This document shows, piece by piece, positions 18,367 through 28,394 of a stretch of DNA of 64,000 nucleotides. The stretch comes from Brevibacillus laterosporus DSM 25. Its GTDB lineage: Bacteria > Bacillota > Bacilli > Brevibacillales > Brevibacillaceae. A program made the translations under genes and the position numbers. The stretch lies in contig NZ_CP017705.1 of the NCBI RefSeq assembly GCF_002706795.1, positions 186,001 through 250,000 of the forward strand, read 5' to 3'. Below the pieces are notes generated by a model. That model was not told where the DNA came from. It was given only the letters and a program-made list of their open reading frames with translations, and did no database searches. Position 1 is the first letter of the stretch. Every line of letters starts with the position of its first letter.

Positions 18367-19062
18367 TCAAGCATTTAGATCTGTTATGGCTGGTACATGA
18401 ATCTCTTTGACACAAGAAACTTTTGACAAGCTCACAACACATTTGACTAGAGAGACAATATCTTGAACTGGAATCCGTGTGCCGTTATATTCAGCAATGG
18501 CTTTTTCAGCACCAGCCTCATATGGGATTTCCGCCGCTAGTTCACCTGGATTGATGCAAGTAACAGCAATTCCATCTTTCCTAACATGTTCTCGCAAAGC
18601 ATTTGTTATACCACGTAGCCCGAATTTAGAAGTCACGAAAGATACCTGAGAATTATTTGTATTATCTAACCCAGCAGTTGATCCAATCAAGACTATTTTA
18701 CCGCTTTCGGACTTTCTTAGATTTGGTAACAAGGCTTGAATATAGGTGATTGTGGATGTTATGTTTATATTAATGATAGTAGAAATATCTTCTGGATCGT
18801 CATGTTCGAAGTCATAATGATCTTCAAACCCCTCTTTTTCCCAAACTCCAACATTATATATAAGCGCATCTATTCTTTCATTTTGGAGGTTTTCCGTAAT
18901 CATGTTTATTTTATTTTGCTGCGATAAATCTACTTCCAGCCATTTTCGCTGAACTCCGTCATTTATGTCTAAACTATTGGGTCTGCTTCTGGAGACAATC
19001 CATACCTGATCTCCAGAATTGGGTAAACCTTTGCTAGCTCCAAATATTAGATATTTTTTCAT
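18367..19062 (-). CDS. Degenerate short-chain dehydrogenase/reductase
   Basis: 231 residues, AGGAGG upstream of the ATG. The SDR fold is recognisable (VDLSQQNKIN, LIYNVGVWEKEGF, KIVLIGSTAG, GIAVTCINPGELAAEIPYEAG), but the cofactor loop reads GASKGLPNSGDQVW: the usual GxxxGxG is interrupted by what looks like an in-frame loss of about eight residues after GASKGL. The catalytic YxxxK reads F142-V-T-S-K146, so the active Tyr is Phe. The frame is intact, so it may be a pseudoenzyme or a decaying gene. Confidence 0.8.
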   Translation of the reverse strand: MKKYLIFGASKGLPNSGDQVWIVSRSRPNSLDINDGVQRKWLEVDLSQQNKINMITENLQNERIDALIYNVGVWEKEGFEDHYDFEHDDPEDISTIININITSTITYIQALLPNLRKSESGKIVLIGSTAGLDNTNNSQVSFVTSKFGLRGITNALREHVRKDGIAVTCINPGELAAEIPYEAGAEKAIAEYNGTRIPVQDIVSLVKCVVSLSKVSCVKEIHVPAITDLNA

Positions 19063-19705
19063 CGAACGAATCCTACCTCCTCTTTTTTGTGACTATTCAA
19101 AAATTATAATCCTTTGATTATATAATTCAAGTTGTGTTCGTTCAAGAAGTAGAAAATGATCGAGCTTTTTTATAAAAACTCGTCCATAAAAATAGTAAAA
19201 TGAACGTCAATACCAATTTTGTTGTCAGTTGTCAGTCCCTTTTCAATATGAAAGGGACTCTTTCTTTTCCTCCATGTATCTTTTCTAAACTTGCGCAAAG
19301 CTCATGCCCCATTTAGTATCATTTGTTAGGATTAACATTTAATTTTATAGTGATCCGGAGTACATTCGAACCAAGCGCCCCCCACTGTCAATTTGGCTAA
19401 GGGTCTTTTCATTGGTTAATCTAAGTGCATTACCCTCTGTAGTGCGGATTATATATAAAGCATTTTCCTATTAGTGAAAATAATCATTTCTGTTTTTTAT
19501 TTCCTCTTGAACTAGAGTCTTTTTCGAGATCTTTATACATGAGCAACTCAACAACATCCTTAATAGGATTTATATTCTGATCCAATTGTCATTTCATACT
19601 GTTTCCGCTCTTCTCACAAGTAATAATTGTGCGCGAATCGTCCAATCAACATTATTCCGTAACCATATTTATATATAAACCATTGTTTAAAGGAGGAATG
19701 TCATT
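19063..19705. other. Spacer with palindrome, repeat A copy and gene fragment
   Basis: Holds the hairpin AGTCCCTTT...AAAGGGACT with T-tract (19234-19268), a partial repeat family A copy at about 19275-19335, and a short minus-strand fragment (NALRLTNEKTLSQIDSGGRL, about 19340-19460) that I do not recognise. Confidence 0.5.
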
Positions 19706-20416
<711 letters not shown>

Positions 20417-20445
20417 CATACAAAACAATCAGTCACTACTCTGTG

Positions 20446-20478
20446 AAGGCTGTCGAGAAATCTCGATGGCCCCTTTTT
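20446..20478 (+). terminator. Terminator of the collagen-like gene
   Basis: GGCTGTCGAGA pairs with TCTCGATGGCC (two G-T pairs) around a 2-base loop and is followed by CCTTTTTCTTTT. Confidence 0.85.
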
Positions 20479-20955
20479 CTTTTATAATGATTTGTGAAGT
20501 CTGGTGTTTTAAAGGAATCTAGGCTCATTTTATGTTTGTCATACGCTTACACCTGCGCTGAAATCTCCACGCCACCGTCTGTATTTTTATGAATCTCCCC
20601 ATCTGTTGTGGTTTCCTTTTTTACAACTTATATAATAGCACTTCCTCAGCTTACCTCTCGCTTATACATTATGTGTTAAGCAGAATACAGTTCACCTGAA
20701 CCATAATTTTGGCAAGCCTATTTCTGATCCTTTTCATCAACCCGCCACTAAGACACTGGTTCATTTCTGTCATTTCCGATTTGGTCAGCTCTCTTGTTTT
20801 AATCATAATGTTAAGGATCACTAAAGTTGTAAACTTTACAATAAAGTCACTTAACATATAAAAAAATGGTTTAAATTTAAACCTAATGGCAGAAAAGTTC
20901 GTTATATGTAAAAAGCTGATCGGCAAATGACACCAATCAGCTTTTTTCCTGATGT
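20479..20955. repeat. Spacer with diverged copy of repeat family A
   Basis: At about 20680-20815 the minus strand encodes TRELTKSEMTEMNQCLS, matching the repeat A protein (best copy at 46334-46588). No intact gene. The rest shows nothing recognisable. Confidence 0.6.
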
Positions 20956-21828
20956 TTATTCTTCTCGAATGACTAATAGTACACCAATAAAGATTAATGT
21001 GGTACCTATCCAAAAAGAGAAGCCAATTTGTTCACCTAGTAATAACCAGCCTAAAAAGGTACCGACTATTGGTTGGAAAAAGAAAAATAATCCGCCACTT
21101 GAAGCATTGAGCATTTGTAATCCACGATTCCACAGTAAAAAGGCACATGCTGTCGAAATAACTCCCAAGTATAAAAGACCGCCCCAAATAGATGGATGCA
21201 TCATGGCTTGAAAATCGAGCTCAGCTAGCCGACCAATTGTAAAAGGTGTCAGTAAAGCAATTGCAACAAGAATAGCATAGCTCGTTACAACAATTTGTGA
21301 ATATTGCTCCGGTACCCGTTTAATCAGAACAGACATAAGTGACCATGTCAGTGCTGCAATAAAGAGTGATACACCTCCAAGTTGATGAGACGAATCGATA
21401 TGCGCATTTCCAACAATAATACAGACACCGAGTGTTGCTAAAATAATAGAAATTGCCTTTTTAAAGGTAATTTTTTCTTTTAAAATAATACGCGCAAATA
21501 GCACCATAAATGCAGGTGTCGTTGAAGTGATAATGGCACCCATTTGTGCAGTAGAAAGCATCGTACCAACTTCTTGGGTTACGATAGAAATTGTATTTCC
21601 AATAAGCCCAATGATGAAAATTAATAGCCAGTCTCGTTTTTTAATACGCCATGATTGTTTTGTTATAACGCCAATCATTAGCAATGCAAAAATGGCAATT
21701 ACATAGCGAAACCAAACTAATTCAAGCGGTGGTACAAAGTCTACCACAACTTTTACCACAACGTACATCCCGCCCCAAATACTAGCAGCGAGTGATAAAT
21801 ATAAAGAACCTAATAAGGTGTTTTTCAT
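20956..21828 (-). CDS. EamA/DMT-family transporter
   Basis: 290 residues, ten hydrophobic segments in two homologous halves; N-terminal SLAASIWGGMYVVVK and second-half LTWSLMSVLIKR and FFFQPIVGTFLGWLLLGE are typical EamA signatures. Inner-membrane metabolite exporter of unknown substrate. GGAGGG lies nine bases before the ATG. The short upstream palindrome suggests local regulation. Confidence 0.92.
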   Translation of the reverse strand: MKNTLLGSLYLSLAASIWGGMYVVVKVVVDFVPPLELVWFRYVIAIFALLMIGVITKQSWRIKKRDWLLIFIIGLIGNTISIVTQEVGTMLSTAQMGAIITSTTPAFMVLFARIILKEKITFKKAISIILATLGVCIIVGNAHIDSSHQLGGVSLFIAALTWSLMSVLIKRVPEQYSQIVVTSYAILVAIALLTPFTIGRLAELDFQAMMHPSIWGGLLYLGVISTACAFLLWNRGLQMLNASSGGLFFFFQPIVGTFLGWLLLGEQIGFSFWIGTTLIFIGVLLVIREE

Positions 21829-21861
21829 TTTGTACCCTCCGTTTTATATAGACAATTCCTG

Positions 21862-21898
21862 TCCTTAACGGAGATGTAGTTATTCAAACCGTTAAGGA
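21862..21898 (-). promoter_or_regulatory. Palindrome upstream of the EamA transporter
   Basis: Perfect 10-bp arms TCCTTAACGG and CCGTTAAGGA with a 17-base spacer, 34 bases before the start codon. Could be an operator or a leader-RNA stem. Upstream of it (to about 21965) lies only a gene-tail-like frame. Confidence 0.5.
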
Positions 21899-22100
21899 AG
21901 AATAACTTCAGGTACATCGTTTTCAAATAATGGTGACCACATCATCGGCTTTCAGCTCACTTTCATTTTGTTTACTTCATCGTACAATAATTGTATTGAA
22001 TTTGGTATATAACTATTCAACGTTTCGACTACTTGTATGGTTCAAAATTTGCTGATGTGCTTGATTCTTTAAGAGTGTATTGTTTGTTGACTGTGTGCAT

Positions 22101-22125
22101 ACTGTGTATTAATATAATATACAGT
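22101..22125 (+). promoter_or_regulatory. Promoter/operator of the GntR-ABC operon
   Basis: ACTGTGTATTAATATAATATACAGT in two arms (ACTGTGTA and TATACAGT) overlaps a TATAAT -10 and follows TTGACT. This fits autoregulation by the YtrA-type repressor encoded next. Confidence 0.6.
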
Positions 22126-22148
22126 TAGAATAACGAGGGGTACATATC

Positions 22149-22532
22149 ATGAAAATTATTATTAAGAATAATTCAGGCCAACCATTATATCAGCAAATAA
22201 AGGACCAAATTAAATCAGCAATTCTTCGTGAAGAATTAAAGGCAGGAGAACAGCTACCTTCTATTCGTTCATTAGCAAACGATCTTAAGGTTAGCGTACT
22301 CACAACAAAAAGGGTGTATGAGGAGTTAGAAAAAGAGGGATTTGTTGTCACGAAAGCAGGTAGAGGATCCTTCGTAGCATCAGAAAATGTAGATATATTA
22401 ATGGAGACTAAAAAGCACTTAGTAGAAAAAAAATTATCAGAAGTATGGCATATGGCTAAAAACCTAGGTATTCAGAAAGAAGAACTCTATTTAATGATGG
22501 ATATACTTTTTGAAGAGGATGATGAACAATGA
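22149..22532 (+). CDS. GntR-family repressor, YtrA type
   Basis: 127 residues: a GntR winged helix-turn-helix (PLYQQIKDQIKSAIL, SIRSLANDLKVSVLTTKRVYEELEKEGFVVTKAGRGSFVA) and the short helical tail of the YtrA subgroup. It overlaps the ABC ATPase gene by four bases (ATGA), so the three genes form one unit. YtrA-type repressors are often induced by cell-wall-active peptides. Confidence 0.93.
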   Translation: MKIIIKNNSGQPLYQQIKDQIKSAILREELKAGEQLPSIRSLANDLKVSVLTTKRVYEELEKEGFVVTKAGRGSFVASENVDILMETKKHLVEKKLSEVWHMAKNLGIQKEELYLMMDILFEEDDEQ

Positions 22533-23395
22533 AGAATGTTTTAGAAGTGAAGCATTTACATAAAAAATTAGGTAGCTTTCGTTTAGATAATATCAATTTT
22601 TCTTTAAAGGAAGATTGTATTACTGGTTTTATTGGTACAAATGGGTCTGGGAAAACAAGCACTATTAAAACGATACTCGGGCTCTATAGAAAGGATTCTG
22701 GGAATATACGTTTCAAGGGAAAAGAGTTAGAAAAACATGAACAAGAAATAAAAAATCAGATAGGTGTCGTATTGGATGAAGGATATTTCTATGAAGAAAT
22801 GACATTACTAGAGATGAAAAGTATAATCGCCCCTGCTTATAGTAACTGGGATGAATCCGTATTTTCAAAGAACATCAATCGATTTGATTTAAGATTGGAT
22901 CAAAAAATTTCCCATTTATCAAAAGGTATGCGCATGAAGTTTGCCATTACGTTAGCTCTTTCTCATCATGCTGATTTATTAATAATGGACGAACCAACAA
23001 GTGGCCTAGATCCACTTGTTCGAAGTGAGTTAATGGAGATACTGTCAGAATTTATGAATGAAGAAGGAAAAAGTGTATTTTTTTCAACGCATATAACTTC
23101 TGATTTAGATAAAATTGCTGATGTTCTTATTCTCATTGATAATGGTCGAATTATTTTAAATGAAAGTAAAGACGAATTATTAGACCGTCATGCTTTAATA
23201 AAAGGCGACAATCAATTCATTAATCAACATACTGAAAAATTATTCTTAAGGTTGCATCAAACAGCATATGGGTTTGAGGGTATCACAGATAAACAGGAGG
23301 TGATCCTAGAACAAATGAAAGATGTCATTATAGAGAGACCATCGATTGAAAATATAATGTTAGCCTATATAGGAGGGAATGGAAATGGTTATTAA
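22529..23395 (+). CDS. ABC transporter ATP-binding protein
   Basis: 288 residues. Walker A IGTNGSGKTS near residue 35, signature LSKGMRMKFAITLALS, Walker B LLIMDEPTSGLDP, switch His in FFSTHITSDL. This is the CcmA/YhcG-like subfamily seen beside YtrA regulators. It overlaps the permease start by 17 bases. Confidence 0.95.
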   Translation: MKNVLEVKHLHKKLGSFRLDNINFSLKEDCITGFIGTNGSGKTSTIKTILGLYRKDSGNIRFKGKELEKHEQEIKNQIGVVLDEGYFYEEMTLLEMKSIIAPAYSNWDESVFSKNINRFDLRLDQKISHLSKGMRMKFAITLALSHHADLLIMDEPTSGLDPLVRSELMEILSEFMNEEGKSVFFSTHITSDLDKIADVLILIDNGRIILNESKDELLDRHALIKGDNQFINQHTEKLFLRLHQTAYGFEGITDKQEVILEQMKDVIIERPSIENIMLAYIGGNGNGY

Positions 23396-24041
23396 TCTTG
23401 TAAAAAAGGATTTAATTCTTGCCAAAAAATATATGATACCCATGCTACTTTTTGCAGTTATAGGTCCAATCTATCTCTATTCGAAGTTAGAATTTAGTGG
23501 CGGTAGTTTTGTAAGCTTTCTTATTACTGTGATATTCGCAGAATTTATTTTATTTAATATGGTTTCAATGTCAGAAGAGAAATATAAAGGTGCAGCACTT
23601 CTATGTACAACCCCTTATACAAGAAAAGGTATCATTAAAGGAAAATACCTATTTGTTCTTTTGATCTTTATGGCCTGCTTCTTATTATATAACCTAGCAA
23701 CTGTAATTGGATCATCCGTTGGCTTAGAACGGCTAACTCCTTTAAACATCGGCATAGCATTATTGGTCGTTTCTATTTTCTTTGGAATATTAATACCAAT
23801 TCAAATTCATCTAGGTTATGAGAAAACAAGATATATTTCATTCTTCACAATTTTTTTAACACCTTTTGTACTTCCTACTGTTTTAAAATGGATGCAATCG
23901 TCAAACCTATCCTTTGATTATTCATTTTTTGAATTAATCCCTCAAATAATTATGGATTGGCTTCCTTTAGGTATTGCGTTATTAATTGGTTTCGTATCAA
24001 TGTACATTTCATCAAATATTTATTCGAAAAAAAATCTGTAG
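23379..24041 (+). CDS. ABC-2 type permease
   Basis: 220 residues with six hydrophobic segments and little extracellular sequence, like ABC-2 permeases of antibiotic or phenazine-type exporters. Partner of the preceding ATPase; start embedded in its 3' end (GGAGGGAATGG upstream of the ATG). Confidence 0.85.
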   Translation: MEMVINLVKKDLILAKKYMIPMLLFAVIGPIYLYSKLEFSGGSFVSFLITVIFAEFILFNMVSMSEEKYKGAALLCTTPYTRKGIIKGKYLFVLLIFMACFLLYNLATVIGSSVGLERLTPLNIGIALLVVSIFFGILIPIQIHLGYEKTRYISFFTIFLTPFVLPTVLKWMQSSNLSFDYSFFELIPQIIMDWLPLGIALLIGFVSMYISSNIYSKKNL

Positions 24042-24194
24042 AATACAAGATTGTAGCATATAGCCTCCCTTATCAAGGGTTAGTGTAAGGAGATTGTATT
24101 TATACAACGTTAAAGCGTCCTGCAATCAAATTTCTGCCTCTAAAATGTCTTTGCGTGGGTTATCAATACCTAGAATCTGAAATGCTCGAAAAAT

Positions 24195-24238
24195 AAAGGG
24201 AAGAACATATTAGTCATGTTTACTATGTTCTTCCCTTT
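24195..24238 (-). terminator. Bidirectional terminator with 15-bp perfect stem
   Basis: AAAGGGAAGAACATA (24195-24209) pairs perfectly with 24224-24238. On the minus strand it runs into ATTTTT and overlaps the end of the small gene at 24210-24371; on the plus strand it can end the ABC operon. Confidence 0.85.
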
Positions 24239-24371
24239 TATTATTCTTGCACCGGCTAATGTGAAAAATATCAATCAATTCATCCTTACATATTTCTTTC
24301 AGTATTTTCTCTTCTTGACTGTATGATTTTACCCATTCTTCCATCCATGGAAGCATTTGAGTTTGTCTCAT
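24210..24371 (-). CDS. Hypothetical 53-residue protein
   Basis: ATG at 24371 with AAGGGAGAG eleven bases upstream. The peptide is charged and soluble, with MLPWMEEWVKSYSQEEKIL and a Lys/Arg-rich tail (CKNNKREEHSKHD). The stop codon lies in the loop of a strong minus-strand terminator, which argues that the gene is real. No family recognised. Confidence 0.5.
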   Translation of the reverse strand: MRQTQMLPWMEEWVKSYSQEEKILKEICKDELIDIFHISRCKNNKREEHSKHD

Positions 24372-24511
24372 AAGAACGCTCTCCCTTCAATAATGTAAAC
24401 ATGAGCTACATATCTCTCGTTCATGTCATTGTGCCTCAACACCTATCATGTAACGTATGTAATTTATTAGAATACAGTTACCCATAAAAAACCTGCTTTT
24501 TAATGCAAACT

Positions 24512-24539
24512 AGAAGCAGCCTTATCTTTAGCTGCTTCT
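24512..24539. terminator. Hairpin downstream of the hydrolase gene
   Basis: Perfect 9-bp AGAAGCAGC/GCTGCTTCT stem with a 10-base loop, about 50 bases past the hydrolase stop. Weak T-tract. Confidence 0.5.
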
Positions 24540-24589
24540 GTAGAAAACTATTAATTTTTTGTTTTTTTGTGCAACACTAGAGATAACAT

Positions 24590-25702
24590 TTACAGAAATT
24601 TTTTTATTTCATGAAAAGCCAAATCACGATGACCAGCCTGACAGTGTTGTTCACCGCCCGTTTCTTTGGTAAAGACTTTTGTAGTAATTGACCCTGCATT
24701 GCAGAGTTCATGCTGGATTTGCAGCAGACGACTGATTGGAACGTACTGATCATCCTCTCCAGCTAGCAGCAATACATCCTGGTTGATAAACTGACCGATC
24801 CCAGCCATTGTATGTTTCTCAAAATTTTTAATCAACGTAAATGGTGTTTTCTCACCCGTATTTTCCATGCCTTTTGTAACCTTCCAGTTTAAGTCAATAT
24901 TGGAGACCATCATTTTTTGAATCATTGCATTGACTTTATCAGCTTCATTCGCAGCCAAAAGAGAAGTCAGTTTATTCCAAACATCCTCCGGCATCCGAAT
25001 TTTTAGCGCATCAAGACCGCTATAGAAAATATTAAATGCAATCACTTTGTCAATCCGTTTTTCAAAAGCAGCAGCACGCATCGCCAAATAACCGCCCCAT
25101 GAAGCTCCCATAATACTAACACGGTCAAGTTTAAAGTAGTCAATTACTGCAGAAACCGGTTTTTCCCAGTTATGAATGAATTTCAAACCATTTTTTAGCG
25201 CTGTCCCTTGTCCAGGACCATCAAAGACAATAATATGATAATTAATCCCTCTGATGAAATTCATCATCTTTACCATTTCTTCCATATAGGAATCATAGCC
25301 ACCAAATACCTGCAAGGTTTTATCGGCACCTGGTGTAAGTAATTTAATCGCTGGAAGATAGGAATTATCATAGGGAATTTGATAGGATTCATAGACAAAA
25401 TCATGAAAACCTTTATAGAAAGTCTCGCGATATTTTTGATACATTTTCTCTTTGTTGGGATCTGACGGAGCTAGATAAAATTCGGCAGCTTGATAATAGA
25501 CAGAAGCAAGATCATAATCCTGCTGTTCTTCGCGCATTACGGCATATTCCAGCCAAGCTTCAAACCAGCCTTCTGTACCTGTCAGTCTTGGAACAATGCC
25601 TTTCAAATCACTGTTTGCCCGTTCATCTTCCTGATAATAGTCATTTAAAAAACGATTAATTTGCAAGTTAAATTGTTCATTGGCAACATATTGTTTAAAC
25701 AT
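24590..25702 (-). CDS. Alpha/beta hydrolase
   Basis: 370 residues starting at the ATG at 25702 (GGAGGAGGGAT upstream); codons before it lack a ribosome site. A ~130-residue helical N-terminal cap (GWFEAWLEYAVMREEQQDYDLASVYY) precedes the hydrolase fold: DGPGQGTAL, nucleophile elbow GASWGG, acid region GEDDQYVP, and a late His in CQAGHRDLAFHEI. This resembles FrsA/DUF1100-like esterases. Divergent from a TetR gene that probably controls it. Confidence 0.85.
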   Translation of the reverse strand: MFKQYVANEQFNLQINRFLNDYYQEDERANSDLKGIVPRLTGTEGWFEAWLEYAVMREEQQDYDLASVYYQAAEFYLAPSDPNKEKMYQKYRETFYKGFHDFVYESYQIPYDNSYLPAIKLLTPGADKTLQVFGGYDSYMEEMVKMMNFIRGINYHIIVFDGPGQGTALKNGLKFIHNWEKPVSAVIDYFKLDRVSIMGASWGGYLAMRAAAFEKRIDKVIAFNIFYSGLDALKIRMPEDVWNKLTSLLAANEADKVNAMIQKMMVSNIDLNWKVTKGMENTGEKTPFTLIKNFEKHTMAGIGQFINQDVLLLAGEDDQYVPISRLLQIQHELCNAGSITTKVFTKETGGEQHCQAGHRDLAFHEIKKFL

Positions 25703-25846
25703 CGTATCCCTCCTCCAATTGATTACAAAACCATGGTAAAGGGATTTATCCGATCTAACAATAAGCAAGAAAGTACAAGGCGTACGAAGTCGAACGATGT
25801 ATATACCATTGGTTCGAAAAGAGACATGTAGAAGGGTATTGATGAT
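25703..25846. promoter_or_regulatory. Divergent promoter region, hydrolase/TetR
   Basis: 144 bases between two divergent starts. A TCGAAC (25790) / GTTCGA (25812) inverted repeat is a candidate operator for the TetR protein. Confidence 0.4.
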
Positions 25847-26401
25847 ATGGAAGAAGATGTTCGCGTATATAAAACCAAAAAAAGCATTTCAGAAGCACTA
25901 ATCAATCTGCTGAATGAAAAAGATTTCAGTCAAATTACGATAAAAGATATTTGCACCCGCTCTTTAACCAGCAAATCTACTTTTTACAGTCATTTTGTAG
26001 ACAAGTATGATCTCCTGGAAAAAATAGCAAAAAAACATGCCAGCTCTTTTAAAAAAGAAATTGCCCTGCGCTTTGAATCCATGGACCAAGGTAATGTGGC
26101 TGAAGTCATTGAAATGATTATAGATCAGACATCAGCAAATAAAACCGAGATCGCTACACTGTTAAACGTACACGTGTCTTTAGCAGATTTACGTGTAGAA
26201 TTTGAGACGATTTTATACAATGCCTGCTTTTCTTATCTGGAAAAAGAACTGACCACACCAACCGTCTCGATTGATTATCTAGCCCAACTATATGTGGCAA
26301 ATGCTATGGTGCTTATGAACTGGACTTTAAAAAATGATAAAGACACGAGTGCGATTGACCTGGCCGACAAAATGCAACAGTATATTTTTAATCATAAATA
26401 A
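25847..26401 (+). CDS. TetR family regulator
   Basis: 184 residues. Helix-turn-helix KKSISEALINLLNEKDFSQITIKDICTRSLTSKSTFYSHFVDKYDLLE at about residues 8-56; the C-terminal half is a helical domain like the DhaS/TetR_C subgroup of Bacilli. Divergent from the hydrolase, its likely target. Confidence 0.92.
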   Translation: MEEDVRVYKTKKSISEALINLLNEKDFSQITIKDICTRSLTSKSTFYSHFVDKYDLLEKIAKKHASSFKKEIALRFESMDQGNVAEVIEMIIDQTSANKTEIATLLNVHVSLADLRVEFETILYNACFSYLEKELTTPTVSIDYLAQLYVANAMVLMNWTLKNDKDTSAIDLADKMQQYIFNHK

Positions 26402-26557
26402 GCATGTCAGCCAGACTTATTGATTAGGGATAATACCAGCGTAGTGTCAATTAACTTAACTAGTCAAAACAAGTGACGTTACAAACAACAAAGCTCTTCA
26501 ACCTACTCTCTTTCTCATATGGTACAATTTTTTTAAAAATAGACAGGTGATATAGTA

Positions 26558-27007
26558 ATGGATATAAAGGTAAGGGATTATTTGGATGCTGACTATAATC
26601 AATTTCTTGAAATGGTAAAATCCCTCTATAGCGAGGATCTTGAAGGTCAACCAATGACCCGTACGAAAGTAAACTCTACTATTAACGAGTGTAAAAAAAA
26701 TCCACAAAAGATTCGGATATTCATTTTATTACACAACAATGAAATTATTGGATATTCAATACTGGTTTTCTTTTGGAGTAACGAGTTTGGTGGAAACATT
26801 CTATTCATAGATGAGTTATACGTTAAAGAAGATTCCAGAGGTAGAGGGATAGGTGCTTATTTTCTTAATTATATAGAGAAAATGGATAATATCGTTGCCC
26901 TTCAACTAGAAACAAATCCTTCCAATAAGAGGGTATGTAACTATTACACAAGATTAGGGTTTGAGGTTGTGGGAAATACTCAACTGATCAAAACCAAAGG
27001 ATACTAA
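26558..27007 (+). CDS. GNAT family N-acetyltransferase
   Basis: 149 residues. Acetyl-CoA motif DELYVKEDSRGRGIGAYFLNYIE (R/QxxGxG/A as RGRGIGA) at about residues 88-110, and the late strand NYYTRLGFEVVGN typical of GNATs. Substrate unknown. Monocistronic, with AGGTGATATAGT before the start. Confidence 0.9.
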   Translation: MDIKVRDYLDADYNQFLEMVKSLYSEDLEGQPMTRTKVNSTINECKKNPQKIRIFILLHNNEIIGYSILVFFWSNEFGGNILFIDELYVKEDSRGRGIGAYFLNYIEKMDNIVALQLETNPSNKRVCNYYTRLGFEVVGNTQLIKTKGY

Positions 27008-27024
27008 TACGTCCAGCTAAAGAG

Positions 27025-27445
27025 CGCGGTGTTTGCACGTTGGCAATGACTCATTTCTATCATTTCTGAATCAGTTAGTTCCCTTGTTTTTTAATAAGCC
27101 AAAGCTCTACCATGCGTTGGTGTTTCTCTATTCTCATAGTCCAATACATTCTATGTAGATGTAAGAAGTACTGTTTAGATTCCACACTAACCAACATCCT
27201 CTACAGGTATCCACCAGAAATCCCCAGCATTTTTTTAACTTATTCTGCTTACATGTTCTATCAAAATTATCCCCCTCTCCATCCGGATTCAATCACGCCT
27301 CGATCTTCTTTCGTTGCTTTCCACCAGCTACTTGGTAAGCGCATAGTCATACTGTCGAGAGTCAGATATCCTGTAACAAAACTCGGCTAGCTCGTCCTCT
27401 TCCATGATCAGTTTCTTATCCTCATGGATTCTCTTCAGATAAATC
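27025..27445 (-). pseudogene. Remnants of repeat families A and B
   Basis: About 27035-27120 reads, on the minus strand, like repeat A (the TRELTDSEMTEM motif, degraded). About 27185-27440 matches the 85-residue protein at 51909-52166 (family B) with several changes. No intact frame. Confidence 0.6.
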
Positions 27446-27570
27446 CAACCAAGCTAATTTTTAATTTAATTTTTGACATATTTGTTAATTATTTGAATAT
27501 ATAAAGGTTTTGCTATGTAAAAATAGAACCCCTACTATGTACGGATAAAATATAAGGAGGAAATGTGATT

Positions 27571-27975
27571 ATGTTATTTTCAAAAAACAAAGTAATAACA
27601 GCAGTAACCACTCTTACATTAGGTTTTGGATTTACGATGGGAGTAACACCAGCTCTTGCGGATTCAAATCAATCATCATTACAGCATACTTCTATCTCTT
27701 CTGTTGAGAAAGAGGAACAACAGCCTTTCACTGGCTATGTCATTTCTATTGATAATATATACATGGTTGTGGCAAATACTTCTACAAAAGAAGAAGCACT
27801 TTCCTATAAAGATAATTGGTGGGATTTAGCTTCTCAAAACAAAATATTAAGAGTCCCTGTATCTACTGGTGACCATTACGTTCTAGGAGAAAAATTGAAT
27901 GTATTTGCAAAAGCATGGACTTTGTCAATTCCACCAATAGCAATCGCACCTACGATTGAAAAAATAGCTGATTAA
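27571..27975 (+). CDS. Small secreted protein, DUF3221-like (copy 1)
   Basis: 134 residues. I start at the ATG at 27571 (AAGGAGG eleven bases upstream) because this gives the same N-terminal length as its paralogue at 36288-36689. Signal peptide with AxA site (MGVTPALADS, about residue 26). The mature part TGYVISIDNIYMVVANTSTKEEALSY...LRVPVSTGDHYVLGEKLNV has the OB-like pattern of DUF3221. Extracellular, function unknown. A 3' fragment of a third copy lies at 33858-33942. Confidence 0.8.
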   Translation: MLFSKNKVITAVTTLTLGFGFTMGVTPALADSNQSSLQHTSISSVEKEEQQPFTGYVISIDNIYMVVANTSTKEEALSYKDNWWDLASQNKILRVPVSTGDHYVLGEKLNVFAKAWTLSIPPIAIAPTIEKIAD

Positions 27976-28085
27976 AATCATACTTTTGTCTTGTCATTCA
28001 ATATTTCAATAAAAAATACGACCTGAAAATCCCAGATATGATGTATTAATAACAAGACAAAATTCCCTAAAAGCATATCGTAAAA

Positions 28086-28160
28086 AGCTAACTTATTTTA
28101 TAAGTTAGCTCAGCGTGTAGACAAAGTACCGTAAGGTACGAAGGTCTGCACGCTTTTTTG
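28086..28160 (+). terminator. Double hairpin terminator
   Basis: First stem AGCTAACTTA/TAAGTTAGCT (28086-28110), second stem GCGTGTAGAC/GTCTGCACGC (28113-28153) enclosing GTACC/GGTAC, then TTTTTTG. The second stem has a near match at 34153-34194. Confidence 0.8.
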
Positions 28161-28195
28161 TTAGTGCATGAATAAAGCAGAAAGGAGGGAGTTTA

Positions 28196-28279
28196 TTGTT
28201 AAAAAAACAGGACATTGTAGGACGTTATCAATTATCTATTGTTCCGTATCTTTTCCTCACTCTGCCTGATGCGGCTTGA
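28196..28279 (+). pseudogene. Truncated gene start with strong ribosome site
   Basis: AAAGGAGGG followed by TTG and 27 codons (LLKKQDIVGRYQLSIVPYLF) then TGA. Looks like the first part of a larger gene cut short before the Fur-regulated gene. Could be an upstream peptide. Confidence 0.3.
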
Positions 28280-28319
28280 CTTCATGCAGGCTACGTAGTA
28301 TTTTATTAATTGCATAATC

Positions 28320-28342
28320 AGTAATGATAATCATTTTCATTA
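28320..28342 (+). promoter_or_regulatory. Fur box
   Basis: ATGATAATCATTTTCATTA matches the 19-bp Fur consensus in most positions, centred about 60 bases before the siderophore-binding protein start. Predicts iron repression. Confidence 0.8.
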
Positions 28343-28394
28343 TTTATTTAGAGTAATAAGAAGCTTACTGCTATCATTTTAGGAGGTTACATCC

